Shown piece by piece: positions 55,935 through 64,000 of a DNA stretch of 64,000 bases. Made by a program: the position numbers and the translations under genes. Every line of letters starts with the position of its first letter. Within the stretch, counting starts at the first letter, position 1. Origin of the DNA: Sergeia podlipaevii (lineage: Eukaryota; Euglenozoa; Kinetoplastea; Trypanosomatida; Trypanosomatidae); NCBI GenBank assembly GCA_030849805.1, contig JASANZ010002182.1:1-64000 (forward strand), read 5' to 3'. The notes under the pieces are model-generated. The model worked only from the letters and a program-made list of their open reading frames with translations, was not told where the DNA came from and ran no database searches.

Positions 55935-56521
55935 GTTGTTTTCTTTCAAATAAATAAAAAAAGACTATCAGAATTTATGTTGAACTACGTGTGTACTTTT
56001 TCGAAAAAGCTTGCTTGTGATTGTTGCCGATATTGCTACCTTGCAAAATAAAAAAAGAGAACAGAGACGGCCAAAAAAAAACGCAACCACCAAATACAGA
56101 GATGTGTGTATCTATAATGCAGTTAAATTCTTCTCTATTCAATGATACTATGTGAATATGATTTCCTTTTTCTGTTTGTTTTTCTTTTCCTCATTATTGC
56201 ACGCACACATAAAATAAATAAATAAAATAATAGTAAACACGAATGCAGCAAAAAGGAGATGCATAAATATAGCATTGGTGGAAGAAAAAAAAAGAAACAG
56301 AGAAGAAGAAAAAAAAAAAGAGGTCAAGTCTTTTGCTAGCATATCCTTTAAGGATAGCAGTACTTTAAAGGCGTGTGGTAGGTAAAAAGAATGTGCTTGT
56401 ATATATGAATCTGTATATTTGATTTTGAGCAATATAAAAAAAACAACCGCAAGGCACTACAACAACAACAAAAAGGATGACGACAACGGCAACAGGTAAA
56501 CGTAGTGAGATGGCAATAGTA
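55935..56521. other. Intergenic, no gene seen
   Basis: AT-rich spacer with A-runs at 56284-56320. Confidence 0.75.
55943..55944 (-). promoter_or_regulatory. Predicted spliced-leader acceptor AG, 8 nt before ATG
   Basis: TCTTTTTTTATTTATTTGAA then AG on the coding strand; it lies below the TTG at 55949, supporting the ATG at 55934. Confidence 0.6.
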
Positions 56522-59500
56522 TCACTTCTTTATTACAATGAGATCTGCGACTTTGAGCAGCATCTCGCCCACTGTGTCACTAAATCCGGTCAAAGTCACG
56601 TTTCTCGGGTTCATCACTTTGGACACCTCAATCCAAAGAGGACCACTGTTTGGTGTCACCATGCGCGACACCCTCACCGCCAGTGCACTTTGCTCATGCA
56701 AATTTGCTTTCTTTTCATCCCCCTTAGCCTCTGTCTCTACACGTGTCACCGTCCCCTGCACCCATGCCATCACCTGCTCGGTTGGTAAGACAGGCAACAG
56801 TAGCGCTTCCTCTGCCTGACGCTCGCTCAAACCAAGCCGAGGCACAAGAACAGACTTGTATTCCGGCATAAGAGCAAGCTTCAGAAGTAACGCAACTGCG
56901 TCACCACAGCGACCAGCGTTCGCGGAGGCGGCCTCGCCGCCTCTAGCCGCCTTGATTGCCTCTTCGAGCGCGCGCTCGTAGTGACATGACAGATGATACA
57001 GCTTCGCTACAGAAGCAAGTGCCAAGGGCTCTCGAGATCGCCACTGCTTCAACACTTGTGCCGCCGCCCTGGCACGCGTTGCGGGAGGTGACAAATCAAT
57101 GAAGAGGCCAAGAAGCTCCCCGACTGGTACGGTGAAGAGGCCTTCGCGCGTTTTGGGAAGGCTCGCTAGACACTCCTCGACCACCTCCAACGCTGAGCTC
57201 TCACCCGTATGGCGGAGCTCCACACGTGCCCGTGCAAGCCCAATGGTCACCATTACAGCATGCAGCTGCACATCTGAAGAGAAATGGCCGTCCTTGGCAT
57301 CTCCGCCAGAAGCAGTACCACGTTGATGAAGGCTTCTCTTGTGTCTTTGGTTATGATGACCAGCCGCTGCTGTGCTGCCGCCACCTCGCGCGCCAATGCT
57401 TCCCAGAGCGACACTGGCGTCCACTAGAAGAGCCCGCGCAGTTGCGGCGCTGCTGAGCAGCTCGGACTCTACTCGTACCGCCGCGAACACCCACACATCT
57501 ACCAAGTGGCGGCAGTGAGTTTCTGAAAGTGCTTGCTCGTAGATTAGCCGGAGTTCTCGTATCTTGGTGTGACTTTGCGCTTGCGCAGTTGCGGCTGCGC
57601 TGGCAGAAGCACCTGCACTACCCTGACTATGTGATTGTGGTTGTTGCTGCTGCTGCTGCTCTAGTGTCACCGCTGCCGCCCGAGCTATAGCCTGCTCTGC
57701 CTCCGCCCGAGCTGCGTCCAGCCGCATCAACCACAAACGCCGTGAGCGCGGGAACCTCTCTGTGCCCTCTCTCAGGATACCTTCAATACTCATTCCTCTG
57801 CTTCTGCGATGGATCACAAGCTTCGCAAAGGTTCTATCATCTGAGCTACCAGCAGTGTAAGAGGCCGTGGCGGCAGCTAACAGACACGCATCCGCTTCGT
57901 CCAGAAACCCAAGCTTTGCGTAGGTCTTAGCGGTGGCAATTGCGAGCGACCCATCGTGAGCAGCCGCCTGTGCACATTCACTATCGTCCTTGCCCGACAC
58001 ACACGCTAGGATCCCAAGAGCAGCGCTGTATGCTGCGCAAGCATAGAAGGCCTCGGCGAGCACCAGCGCGACCTCCCGCTGACGTCTCAGCACAGCCGTA
58101 TCCGCAATGGCACAAGCAAGTACCACACATAGAACATCTGGTACGTCGCCATCTTCTTCTTTTCCTTCTCCTGCCCCCACCTGCGCTGCGGTCGAACTCG
58201 ATGGTGGCTCCGCCAGAACACTTGGCGCTGGGCGAGCCAGCTCTTCTTCCTCTTCCTCATCCATTTTTTTGAGCGCCGGTGCTGTTGTTTCCAACGACGC
58301 TGTGTTGCAAACCCTAGTGCCTTGTGTAATGGCAGAGCAGGTGTGAGACACCATTGTCGCCGCACGCTGCAGTGCGTGCTCCGGTGCGTTAGCCACAGCT
58401 AAGCGTAAAATATCTAGCACACCAGCCTCCACTGCGCTTCCAGGCTGCCCGGGGAAGAGTACTAGCCAGGCACCCCATAACGCGCACAGCAGCTCATATT
58501 GCGACTGCCAGTTGCTGGAGAGAAGCTGCGTCACATCCTCCAGCCATGTTGACGACACCACCGGTGCACCGATGCCACCACAGCCATCACCTCCCTCGGG
58601 CAAAGATGTGGGTTGCGCGGCATCTACCGGGAGAAGCCACTGAGAGAGCATGAGTGACGCGGTCAAAACATACTTCTCTTCACGAGCAATGGCTTCCGCT
58701 CGTGCCAGCCAAGCCTGACGAGACTGCTGCTGGTCAGCAGACTGCAAGTACGCTCGCTGGGCTGCCAGCATCTGAGGCCGCATTTCCGATATGGACGCAC
58801 TTGCCGCCGTGGCTAGCGCTGCGACGCCATTCTTCCCTTTTGTCTCCTGCATGTAATGCCATTCGACGTACTTGATAGCCTCCATCACAAGCTCCAATGA
58901 TGGGTAGGCGCGAGCAGCTTGACGGAAAATCTGCTTTCCGCTTTCAAAGCTCCCCTCCAACCGCGCCAGCCTCGCCCATAGCAGCGGCAATTGAGGCGTC
59001 TGCTGCATTGCGCGACGAATTAGTTTACGCTGGTCCTCCTTCGCCGGTGCGTACTCCAACACACGCAGCCACAGCTGCTGGCTTGTAGGGCACGCAATGA
59101 CCGCCTTCTGGTCCCACTCCGACCGTAAGTGGGGTGGGTAGTATGGCAACAGAAGAAGCCAAAGAGACTCCGCACCAGGGCAGGCCGCTACAGCCTCCTC
59201 TAGCAGTCGTCGGCGTGCCTCGGGATTCTCGTGAGACATGTAGAAGAGCCTCTCCTCCCAAATTAACGGTCCTAGATTGCCAGTGTGCCGGCACCCATCA
59301 ATAAGCGTCTGTTGAGCCTTCTTGTGCTTGCCCATCTTGCGGTAGACGCGAGAGTGGTCGATCCAGGTCTTCTGCTCGTCAAGGGAGCCCATTTCCAGTA
59401 CAGAGAGACTGTCTTGCTCACGCGCAGAGAGCATCCCGCGCTGCACGTCACTCACAGTGAGCGCTCGCTCATCAGAAAAGAGGTACTCTTCAGCCATCTC

Positions 59501-59944
59501 CGCCACCTCTGTGCGGGCAGAGCGCACCGTGAGCCCAGCGGCGGCCGCAGCGGCTACACCAGTGCTGCTGCTGCCCACTACTACCTCCAGTGATTCCAAG
59601 TTGGCCAAATCATCAAGAGACAGCTTAGGTCGGCCGTTCAATAATGCAGAAGACGCATTAGTGGCTCCGCTAACGGCACCGTTGTCTCCCTGATTACCTT
59701 GCTGTTGCTTCTTTGCATGAGACGTACGCTCTACTCGCTCTAGTGCGGCGAAAAAGTCATTCTCCTCTGCAGTGAGCTTTGATACAGTCGCGGTAGTAGA
59801 AATGGAAAGCTCAGCTGTAGTCACAAACGGCTTCGCGCCTCGACCGATGCCATACACATAGCCACGTGGTGGACGTGCTGCATGCCAGTCGTACTTAGTG
59901 AGGAGCTGTTCATACTTGTCGACCTTCTCTCCAGGAGCACGCAT
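56522..59944 (-). CDS. PRP6: PRP6-like U5/tri-snRNP splicing factor
   Basis: The 1140-aa product has the family N-terminus RPPRGYVYGIGRGAKPFVTTAEL at about 24-46, seen in PRP6 (PRPF6, U5-102K). From about 187 it is a long chain of HAT/TPR helical repeats, e.g. KTWIDHSRVYRKMGKHKKAQQTLIDGC and SLWLLLLPYYPPHLRSEWDQKAVIACP, and it carries many Ala/Ser/Gly/Gln inserts typical of trypanosomatids. PRP6 bridges U5 and U4/U6 in the tri-snRNP and is needed for spliceosome activation. Here the spliceosome serves mainly spliced-leader trans-splicing. It ends DTVGEMLLKVADLIVIKK. Start ATG at 59944 with an acceptor 36 nt upstream. Confidence 0.92.
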   Translation of the reverse strand: MRAPGEKVDKYEQLLTKYDWHAARPPRGYVYGIGRGAKPFVTTAELSISTTATVSKLTAEENDFFAALERVERTSHAKKQQQGNQGDNGAVSGATNASSALLNGRPKLSLDDLANLESLEVVVGSSSTGVAAAAAAGLTVRSARTEVAEMAEEYLFSDERALTVSDVQRGMLSAREQDSLSVLEMGSLDEQKTWIDHSRVYRKMGKHKKAQQTLIDGCRHTGNLGPLIWEERLFYMSHENPEARRRLLEEAVAACPGAESLWLLLLPYYPPHLRSEWDQKAVIACPTSQQLWLRVLEYAPAKEDQRKLIRRAMQQTPQLPLLWARLARLEGSFESGKQIFRQAARAYPSLELVMEAIKYVEWHYMQETKGKNGVAALATAASASISEMRPQMLAAQRAYLQSADQQQSRQAWLARAEAIAREEKYVLTASLMLSQWLLPVDAAQPTSLPEGGDGCGGIGAPVVSSTWLEDVTQLLSSNWQSQYELLCALWGAWLVLFPGQPGSAVEAGVLDILRLAVANAPEHALQRAATMVSHTCSAITQGTRVCNTASLETTAPALKKMDEEEEEELARPAPSVLAEPPSSSTAAQVGAGEGKEEDGDVPDVLCVVLACAIADTAVLRRQREVALVLAEAFYACAAYSAALGILACVSGKDDSECAQAAAHDGSLAIATAKTYAKLGFLDEADACLLAAATASYTAGSSDDRTFAKLVIHRRSRGMSIEGILREGTERFPRSRRLWLMRLDAARAEAEQAIARAAAVTLEQQQQQQPQSHSQGSAGASASAAATAQAQSHTKIRELRLIYEQALSETHCRHLVDVWVFAAVRVESELLSSAATARALLVDASVALGSIGARGGGSTAAAGHHNQRHKRSLHQRGTASGGDAKDGHFSSDVQLHAVMVTIGLARARVELRHTGESSALEVVEECLASLPKTREGLFTVPVGELLGLFIDLSPPATRARAAAQVLKQWRSREPLALASVAKLYHLSCHYERALEEAIKAARGGEAASANAGRCGDAVALLLKLALMPEYKSVLVPRLGLSERQAEEALLLPVLPTEQVMAWVQGTVTRVETEAKGDEKKANLHEQSALAVRVSRMVTPNSGPLWIEVSKVMNPRNVTLTGFSDTVGEMLLKVADLIVIKK

Positions 59945-60222
59945 GATAGCCTAATATTCGTTTTTTTTAGTGCTGTTTTCCTGATTGAATTATAGCAGTA
60001 AGTAACAGAAAGGAAAGCAAGATATCAATTTTTACTGATCTAGCAACAACAAAAAAAAATGAACTGCAGAATTTCTGCAACTAAAATCAAAAATTAAGTC
60101 TATTCCCTACCACAGGAACCCCCAAGCGTGTGTGTGTATATATGAAATACAACGGAAGAGTGAAAATAGAGAGGTGACTCGCTTAGTCTCCAACGGTTAC
60201 CTTTATTTTTTAATCACGTTTA

Positions 60223-60259
<37 letters not shown>

Positions 60260-60578
60260 TTTGTAGACTCCGCTTCAAAAAAAAAAAAAAACGCAGGCAA
60301 AAATATGAGAGAGTAAACAAAATAGTAATACGATACGGATCTATCAGCAGACATTGGGGGAAATTTTTTCAATCTCAAAAGATATGAAACAAAGGACCAC
60401 ATAAAAGAAAAAAATCTGAGTGGAAAGCTAGGCGGAAAAAAAATATTGCTGGTGAACATGCCTACTGTTGTGAAGAAAACAAAAGAAAAAGTAGAAATCT
60501 CTTGAATATGCCGTGCACTTCCCTTCATGAACATGCTGATCGCAGTCTGGCCTTCCTATTGTTGTGGTTGCTATTTGA
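59945..60578. other. Intergenic, no gene seen
   Basis: Spacer with a TA then GA microsatellite at 60223-60260 and A-runs. Frames within are repeats read through. Confidence 0.75.
59981..59982 (-). promoter_or_regulatory. Predicted spliced-leader acceptor AG
   Basis: GCTTTCCTTTCTGTTACTTA and a longer C/T tract with no earlier AG; 36-nt 5' UTR for PRP6. Confidence 0.65.
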
Positions 60579-61061
60579 TCAGCGAGGGCGTACATCCTCC
60601 TCGTAATCGTCATTAAACATAGACCGACGTTGATCTAACGTAGAGCCCGTCTTGTCAACCTTGTCGTCAAGCATCTTCTGAAGTGCAAGTCCCTGCCACA
60701 GTACATATCCAATCATGAGCGCGTACATCCAATAGAACCAGCGGAAGTCAATCTTCTGCAGTGGGCCACGCCACTGCGCGTGGCGAATCAGGCTCTCGCG
60801 CAACACGTTAGTGTCGACATCTCTAAAGTCTTCTGGGTTCACTACGCCCTTGTTGATGCGGGCTTGTCGAATATAGCGCCTCATAGCGCCGTAGTTGCTG
60901 TGAGTGTACATGAAGAACTTTGGTAAGTCAATCAACAGATACGCAGCATCGCGAACGGCGCACTGCAGCTTGTTAGTAGCAGGGTCCCAATGACCGAGGT
61001 TGCGGACGTCGTGCTGGATCGTGCTGGACGCAGCTTTGACAAAAGTCTGTGGAACCGCCAT
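60579..61061 (-). CDS. Conserved-looking small membrane protein, 160 aa
   Basis: The product starts MAVPQTFVKAASSTIQHDV and has one clear membrane segment, about 109-131 (FRWFYWMYALMIGYVLWQGLALQKM), between charged, aromatic-rich regions with YLLIDLPKFFMYTHSNYG and RRYIRQARINKG. Aromatic content and single TM at C-terminal third are typical of kinetoplastid-specific subunits of respiratory complexes or ATP synthase, but I do not recognise one. The last about 27 residues are hydrophilic and acidic (FNDDYEEDVRPR). Confidence 0.75.
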   Translation of the reverse strand: MAVPQTFVKAASSTIQHDVRNLGHWDPATNKLQCAVRDAAYLLIDLPKFFMYTHSNYGAMRRYIRQARINKGVVNPEDFRDVDTNVLRESLIRHAQWRGPLQKIDFRWFYWMYALMIGYVLWQGLALQKMLDDKVDKTGSTLDQRRSMFNDDYEEDVRPR

Positions 61062-61511
61062 GGAAATAAAACTATATATGTACGTAAGTGTCTCCTATTT
61101 GCTTGCCTTCTTTTTTGTTTAAATATAGATTTGCTAATATGTTGAATACGGCTTTTTCTGCTTGTTGTTAAATCTGCCGAACTACAGCAACGTATCCACG
61201 CACGGGAGTGTTCCTATCCGCGAGAGCAAAGAATAGTACAGGAGAGCAATACACTTTTATTCCTTATCACAACTGTAAAAAAAAAAAAAAAAAGAATCAC
61301 GAATGCTTACTCTAATACTGCTAAAAAGTGTATGGTTTATATAAGGTAAAGAAGAAAAATGAATGATAATGGCAAGAGAAAAGTTTGAAAAAACAAAAAA
61401 AATTACGCCAAACCTCCTTCTTCCTTTAGCATATGCTGTGGTCATTTAATCGTATAGAAGGGAATAGAAAGAAGCAGCAGTAGGACTCTTCCATATATAT
61501 TCATAACTGAT
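61062..61511. other. Intergenic, no gene seen
   Basis: AT-rich spacer with a T/A-run near 61276-61293. Confidence 0.75.
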
Positions 61512-62225
61512 TTATGTGTGTATGCCATCACGAACAACAGCAGCCCCATCTACGACAGCCAGCTCAATGTATCCTCGGCAACCTTGCTCGCCCAAGTACG
61601 GTCGTAGTGTGCCGCTGGGAAAGCTTTCACCGCTGTCACTCCGAATAAGATCCACCACACGTGACACCACCTCCGCCCTCAGTCCTTCTGCGGCCCCCAC
61701 GTCCCTGCCCCCTAGAGAGCTACCCCATCGCTGCCTACTCAGTTGCTGTTGCTGCTGCTGCTCCTCATCGCGCAGCTGGACGACCGCCACAGCACCATCG
61801 ATCTGGAGGAGCTGTGGCTCAAGCGTCCACGCCGCCGTCTGAACGTACCTACGAGAAGGCAGCAGGTCCATCACAACGGCATATACTGCATCTCGAATCA
61901 CCACCTTAGATAACTCGCGTTTGTCGAATGTCGATAGTGGATCTCGTAGAGTGTCACCAGCGCCATCGCGTTCATACAATTGAGTGCTTTCGGAACTACT
62001 AACCGCGTCGAGGCTTCTCAGATTCGACACTTCTCTACCCCAAAGCCGCTGGCCATCATTAGTAGACAATAACGGAGAGTCACTCAGGGCAGGTGATTTT
62101 TGCGGCGACTGCTCTGGTGAAAGTGTCGTAAGCGTGCGTGAGCGCGCGGGATTGCGCAAGCGGTATTGAATGCTAAAGTGTACAGGTTGCAGCGCGACAT
62201 CCACTGCGTTGCTTGTTGTCAGCAT
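61512..62225 (-). CDS. Hypothetical protein, 237 aa
   Basis: The frame opens at a TTG at 62327; the acceptor at 62339-62340 and the ATG at 62225 give a 237-aa product with a 113-nt 5' UTR. It begins MLTTSNAVDVALQPVHFSIQYRL. A conserved-looking helical section ELSKVVIRDAVYAVVMDLLPSRRYVQTAAWTLEP is followed by beta-rich LQIDGAVAVVQLR and a run of Gln, and at the end RGYIELAVVDGAAVVRD. The pattern suggests a small globular domain broken by a Gln/Arg insertion. I do not recognise the family. Confidence 0.7.
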   Translation of the reverse strand: MLTTSNAVDVALQPVHFSIQYRLRNPARSRTLTTLSPEQSPQKSPALSDSPLLSTNDGQRLWGREVSNLRSLDAVSSSESTQLYERDGAGDTLRDPLSTFDKRELSKVVIRDAVYAVVMDLLPSRRYVQTAAWTLEPQLLQIDGAVAVVQLRDEEQQQQQQLSRQRWGSSLGGRDVGAAEGLRAEVVSRVVDLIRSDSGESFPSGTLRPYLGEQGCRGYIELAVVDGAAVVRDGIHT

Positions 62226-62338
62226 CCGCCACGCAGAGAGAAGAGAGTGATCAGTGATCAGTGATACTATGCCAGTCTTGTCTGCTTGTCTTACAAAGAA
62301 ATGTATAGATGAACTCACAAGGGACAAAGCTTTCTTTC

Positions 62339-62340
62339 CT
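62339..62340 (-). promoter_or_regulatory. Predicted spliced-leader acceptor AG
   Basis: A C/T-rich tract (complement of 62363-62390) then TTTACGTTACTTG and AG; supports the ATG at 62225 over the frame start at 62327. Confidence 0.6.
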
Positions 62341-62482
62341 CAAGTAACGTAAACAAATAGACGGGAAGCAAGAAAAAAGGAGAAAATAAGCGGCCACATA
62401 GGCCTCTTTTCTTTCTTTATCGTGGCGTCCAACATGAGGTGCTTCCTAGTTCACGCACTGGGAAAAAATAAAAGCTCAATGC

Positions 62483-64000
62483 TCATGCTATCACCTTAAA
62501 TAATGTCATATTCTTTTTTGTAGTCCCTCGATATCGCAAGGAAAAAAAAAGGCTTCCGCTTGAAAAGNCAATCACAACCCCTTCATTCCCGGTAGCGGGC
62601 ATTCGCGTTAAGCCGACAGCAATAAGAGACTCCAGCGTGCGTGCGTCCGCATTCGTGCTCGCAATCTCCTGTCTGACCACCGTCCCACCACATATCCACC
62701 ACTTGTAATGAAGTGTTGTTCGGCCGTGGCCGCTATTTGTTGTGTGAACTTCCGTAGGATTCTGTGGGTGCCTAATGCCACATACACCCCCCAATGCAGG
62801 TGGGGTGACGCTGCAGGCTGCAAAGGTGCCCGGTCGCACTTCCAGCATAAAAGAATCTCGCAGTGGCCCAACAAAAAACTGCTGCTGCGCCGTCTGCAGG
62901 CCCGCCACTACCATGTCCATTACCACCGCACAGACAAGCCGGTTGGCAGCGAGACAGCCACCATCCAAGCCGCTTTCAGCAAACTGTCGACGAAGAAAAC
63001 GAACCATCGCGTCCTGGTGATTGACCTGCACACGTGCCCACGTTGCCGCAGGGATGCCATTGCATGCCTCAGCATTCACAACAGAAGAAGAAGAAAAAGT
63101 ATGTGTGGCAGCGGCAGATGGGCATGCAGTCCACAAGTTCCACGCGAGCTGCAGCAGCACCCATGCCTTGACTTTCATGTCATACGTGACATCCAAGTAG
63201 AGCGCACGTTGAACACTGACTCGCACCACACCTGTGTTGCAGGTGATAAATTCAAAATAAGGCGGTACTGCTGTCGCCAACTTTTCACCCGCCGCGGCCC
63301 TATCCACCAGCAAGTCTCTGAGCTCATCCCTAAACCCACAAGACACTGCATAAAGATGAGGCACCTGCCGCAGTACCTGTGCCTTGGTATGCACACGCCA
63401 TGCATGTTGCATAAAGCTTGCCTCTGCCGCCACCGTCAACTGGGCAAACAAACGCACTGCTGGAGATGCATAGCAGATGCCGCTCGTGGCGGTTGCTGTG
63501 GCGGCTTCAACCCGTGGAAGCAATGCCACGCGTGAGGTGTACAGCGCAAAGCGAGACTTCCTCTGCATCTCTGCCAGAGCTGCACAGGTGTCTGGTAACA
63601 CTCTTTGGTCAGATGTCGACGCAGTAGCGGCTCCCGTCGAAGCTTCAGTACTTCCTTCCTGTGCTCGCAACCGCTTCGTACCAGCATTTGTGGTAGTATT
63701 GGACTTGCGGAAAGCGACCCTTGTGTTGGTAGCAAATACTTCTAGAGAGGACTCAGCGATGCCAATAGAGCGAGCAGTGCGACGTAAGTGATGCTCCCCC
63801 TCTTCAGGATATGAGTCTTGCGGGATAGTAGTACCACTGATACGTGCAAACATGCCCTGCAAACCTCGGGTAGCGATCATGGCACAACTACCAGCTTGCT
63901 CCAGCTCCTGAGCTGACCGTGCCTCCTCTAGGGTCTTCTCTCGCTGCTTCTGGGCCTCTACTACTAGTCCTACCACAGTACTAATACGATGTGTGCGAGA
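62483..64000 (-). CDS. Hypothetical protein, 5' end cut by the window
   Basis: The frame stays open from its stop at 62483-62485 to the end of the window, with no ATG in the top part (codon 63974-63976 is GTG), so the true start lies beyond 64000. At least 505 codons are present. The N-terminal part is a Glu/Gln/Lys-rich helix, followed by a Ser/Thr/Ala-rich linker and a large globular part with Trp- and Val-rich segments such as KAWVLLQLAWNLWTAC and LVCAVVMDMVVAGLQTAQQQFFVGPLRDSF. I do not recognise a family. Base 62568 is an N, within codon GNC (Val, Ala, Asp or Gly), so it cannot create a stop. The N lies next to a 9-A run, which may mark poor read quality or a gap, and the last 29 residues after it are less certain. 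Confidence 0.7.
   Translation of the reverse strand, partial: SRTHRISTVVGLVVEAQKQREKTLEEARSAQELEQAGSCAMIATRGLQGMFARISGTTIPQDSYPEEGEHHLRRTARSIGIAESSLEVFATNTRVAFRKSNTTTNAGTKRLRAQEGSTEASTGAATASTSDQRVLPDTCAALAEMQRKSRFALYTSRVALLPRVEAATATATSGICYASPAVRLFAQLTVAAEASFMQHAWRVHTKAQVLRQVPHLYAVSCGFRDELRDLLVDRAAAGEKLATAVPPYFEFITCNTGVVRVSVQRALYLDVTYDMKVKAWVLLQLAWNLWTACPSAAATHTFSSSSVVNAEACNGIPAATWARVQVNHQDAMVRFLRRQFAESGLDGGCLAANRLVCAVVMDMVVAGLQTAQQQFFVGPLRDSFMLEVRPGTFAACSVTPPALGGVCGIRHPQNPTEVHTTNSGHGRTTLHYKWWICGGTVVRQEIASTNADARTLESLIAVGLTRMPATGNEGVVIXFSSGSLFFSLRYRGTTKKNMTLFKVIA
62568..62568. other. Ambiguous base in coding sequence
   Basis: A single N in codon 62567-62569, on the coding strand GNC. It may stand for an unresolved base or a scaffold join of unknown length. 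Confidence 0.95.

Noticed and set aside
62247..62265. Two and a half copies of a seven-base GTGATCA repeat
   Set aside because: Too short for a functional claim; it lies in the 5' UTR of the 237-aa gene and may be chance.

Overview
The window looks like one stretch of a trypanosomatid (kinetoplastid) nuclear chromosome. All 26 coding regions I can support lie on the minus strand. None needs an intron, and they are separated by AT-rich gaps full of homopolymers and microsatellites. Upstream of most start codons the coding strand has a pyrimidine-rich tract followed by the first AG, as expected for spliced-leader trans-splicing within one polycistronic unit read from high to low coordinates. 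Several of these AGs fall between the longest open frame start and an internal ATG, so I used them to choose starts. Candidate mitochondrial RNA-metabolism genes (a small TUTase and a Nudix/MERS1-like protein) and kinetoplastid-style FG nucleoporins agree with this. I cannot name the species. Stops are used normally, so nothing suggests a nuclear stop-codon reassignment.

Layout from high to low coordinate, which is the order of transcription: a 5'-truncated hypothetical gene with one ambiguous base; a 237-aa hypothetical; a 160-aa probable membrane protein; the U5 snRNP protein PRP6; a ubiquitin-like protein; a 74-aa membrane/coiled-coil protein; a 1032-aa protein with LRR-like segments. Next come four genes of which at least three look linked to mitochondrial or RNA-modifying roles: a small TUTase, a Nudix/MERS1-like protein, an NSUN-type RNA m5C methyltransferase and a large protein with a leader-like N-terminus. 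Then a 2134/2135-aa TPR and IQ-motif protein, a kelch protein, a class I-like histone deacetylase, a HAD phosphatase-fold protein, a 484-aa hypothetical, two adjacent aquaporins, a PPR-like protein, two adjacent FG nucleoporins (one Nup62-like), a cytochrome b5 reductase, a 3.36-kb gap rich in repeats, a small EamA/TMEM42-like membrane protein, sterol C-14 reductase, and two hypotheticals.

There is no bacterial-style operon logic; genes in a kinetoplastid unit are usually unrelated in function. Three local clusters still deserve notice: the FG-nucleoporin pair (13.8-18.3 kb), the aquaporin pair (22.5-25.3 kb) and the RNA-enzyme group (41.7-49.6 kb). The most interesting biology I see is that both aquaporins keep two NPA boxes but have alanine where the selectivity-filter arginine normally follows the second box, that the FG pair shares its N-terminus and one member has a very recent internal duplication, and that the 3.36-kb gap holds a 51-unit CT repeat next to a long purine/pyrimidine hairpin.
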